Shown here: positions 5,850-6,285 of the stretch, piece by piece
Layout: each line of letters starts with the position of its first letter
Position numbering within the stretch: the stretch's first letter is position 1
Origin: Chitinophagaceae bacterium
GTDB lineage: Bacteria; Bacteroidota; Bacteroidia; Chitinophagales; Chitinophagaceae
Direction: 5' to 3'
Assembly (NCBI GenBank): GCA_023251335.1
Contig: JAHEZA010000157.1
Span: 1-6,285 of the forward strand
DNA length: 6,285 nt
Position numbers and translations under genes: made by a program
Notes under the pieces: model-generated
What the model was told of the DNA's origin: nothing
The model's database searches: none
The model's input: only the letters and a program-made list of their open reading frames with translations

Positions 5850-5857
5850 CAAATGTA
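5850..5857 (-). promoter_or_regulatory. -7 box directly in front of trmD
   Basis: Read on the minus strand this is TACATTTG, a full match to TAnnTTTG. Only four bases (CTAT) separate it from the ATG of trmD, so transcription from it would start at or just after the start codon. A TTG at the usual -33 spacing is not seen. Either the mRNA is leaderless or nearly so, or the match is by chance and the real promoter is further upstream in 5858-6000. Confidence 0.35.
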
Positions 5858-6007
5858 GGAAGGTTAAAGCAAGTTATTGTGGTTCAAATATTTGATATGC
5901 AGCAATCCCGTTCGCATTTTATAAATTATATGCCCACGAAAAAACATTATTGGAAAATTTCAAATCCTTTAATTAGCCATTTGAATAAAAAAAAATTTAA
6001 CTTACAA

Positions 6008-6016
6008 TACATTTTG
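6008..6016 (+). promoter_or_regulatory. Possible -7 box of the sensor kinase gene
   Basis: TACATTTTG resembles TAnnTTTG with one extra base, 17 bp before the ATG at 6034. A run of nine As (5987-5995) lies just upstream and could act as an UP-like element, and TTTG at 5980-5983 is 24 bp away, longer than the usual spacing. The remainder of the divergent gap (5858-5979) shows no further clear signal. Confidence 0.25.
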
Positions 6017-6033
6017 AGAAATTGATTATTCTC

Positions 6034-6285
6034 ATGAATAATTTCAAGAAACAAAAAAACTTTGTGGCACGATTTCCTTTTCTATTAAATGGGGGTGAAA
6101 TGGGAGATTTGATAATCCGAAAAGACTGGAGCCAAACTCCGGTGGGCCCCGTTGAAAATTGGCCACAAAGCCTGCGAACTACGCTTGGAATTATTTTGCA
6201 TTCCCGATTTCCCATGTTTTTGTGGTGGGGGCCTCAATTACTGTGCTTTTATAACGATGCCTATCGGCCCAGTTTGGGCGAGAAC
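6034..6285 (+). CDS. PAS-type sensor histidine kinase, N-terminal fragment
   Basis: The first 84 codons of a gene that runs off the right edge with the frame still open. Residues 21-84 match the N-terminal sensor module common in Bacteroidota (hybrid) histidine kinases: GEMGDLI, DWSQTPVGPVENWPQSLRTT, SRFPMFLWWGP, and FYNDAYRPSLGEN. In full-length relatives this PAS-like module is followed by further PAS/GAF domains, a HisKA dimerisation domain and an ATPase domain; none of these lies in the window, so the kinase call rests on the N-terminus alone. The start could be ATG 6034 or the in-frame ATG at 6100 (codon 23); I keep 6034 because homologues usually have some residues before GEMG. No transmembrane segment is seen so far, which suggests a cytosolic sensor. 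It is divergent from trmD. The ligand is unknown. Confidence 0.75.
   Translation, partial: MNNFKKQKNFVARFPFLLNGGEMGDLIIRKDWSQTPVGPVENWPQSLRTTLGIILHSRFPMFLWWGPQLLCFYNDAYRPSLGEN

Noticed and set aside
5997..6215. Minus-strand 72-codon frame near the right edge
   Set aside because: It lies opposite the sensor kinase start, whose N-terminal motifs are clearly recognisable on the plus strand.
1..6285. Defence island, phage or mobile element
   Set aside because: No transposase, integrase, terminal repeats, target-site duplication or atypical gene set is visible; the genes look like core chromosomal ones.

Overview
The window looks like ordinary chromosomal DNA from a member of the Bacteroidota, most likely near the Chitinophagaceae. 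The evidence is: a PafA-type alkaline phosphatase; a 426-residue alpha-oxoamine synthase of the type found across that phylum; the N-terminus of a PAS-type sensor kinase with the 'FPMFLWWG...FYNDAYRPSLG' signature common there; A-rich start regions without Shine-Dalgarno sequences; and several TAnnTTTG-like -7 promoter boxes. This placement is inferred from protein style, not from a search.

Layout, left to right: the 3' end of an RluA-type pseudouridine synthase (+, 3-221); a converging lipoprotein gene with a Trp/Tyr/Gly-rich DUF6600-like domain and a Pro/Asn-rich repeat tail (-, 355-1656); a gap with a possible small secreted-protein ORF (+, 1771-1944); the alkaline phosphatase pafA (-, 1931-3571); a 157-bp divergent promoter region; a PLP-dependent acyl-CoA/ACP:amino-acid condensing enzyme of the SPT/BioF/KBL class (+, 3729-5009); a strong 13-bp hairpin between converging genes; trmD (-, 5171-5845); a 188-bp divergent region; and the start of a sensor histidine kinase gene that runs off the right edge (+, 6034-6285).

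Strands alternate gene by gene, so almost every gene is probably its own transcription unit and no operon is visible. The products serve separate jobs: RNA modification (RluA-type, TrmD), phosphate scavenging in the periplasm (PafA), sphingolipid or sulfonolipid backbone formation (the oxoamine synthase), an envelope lipoprotein of unknown role, and signalling. I see no mobile element, CRISPR array, tRNA, rRNA or integrated phage.

I found no convincing new multi-gene system. The points most worth a second look are the substrate of the oxoamine synthase (serine or cysteate), the heptad repeats and mini-ORF in front of it, a -7 box so close to trmD that its mRNA may be leaderless, the 16-residue PVR repeats of the lipoprotein, and two unannotated small ORFs with hydrophobic N-termini.
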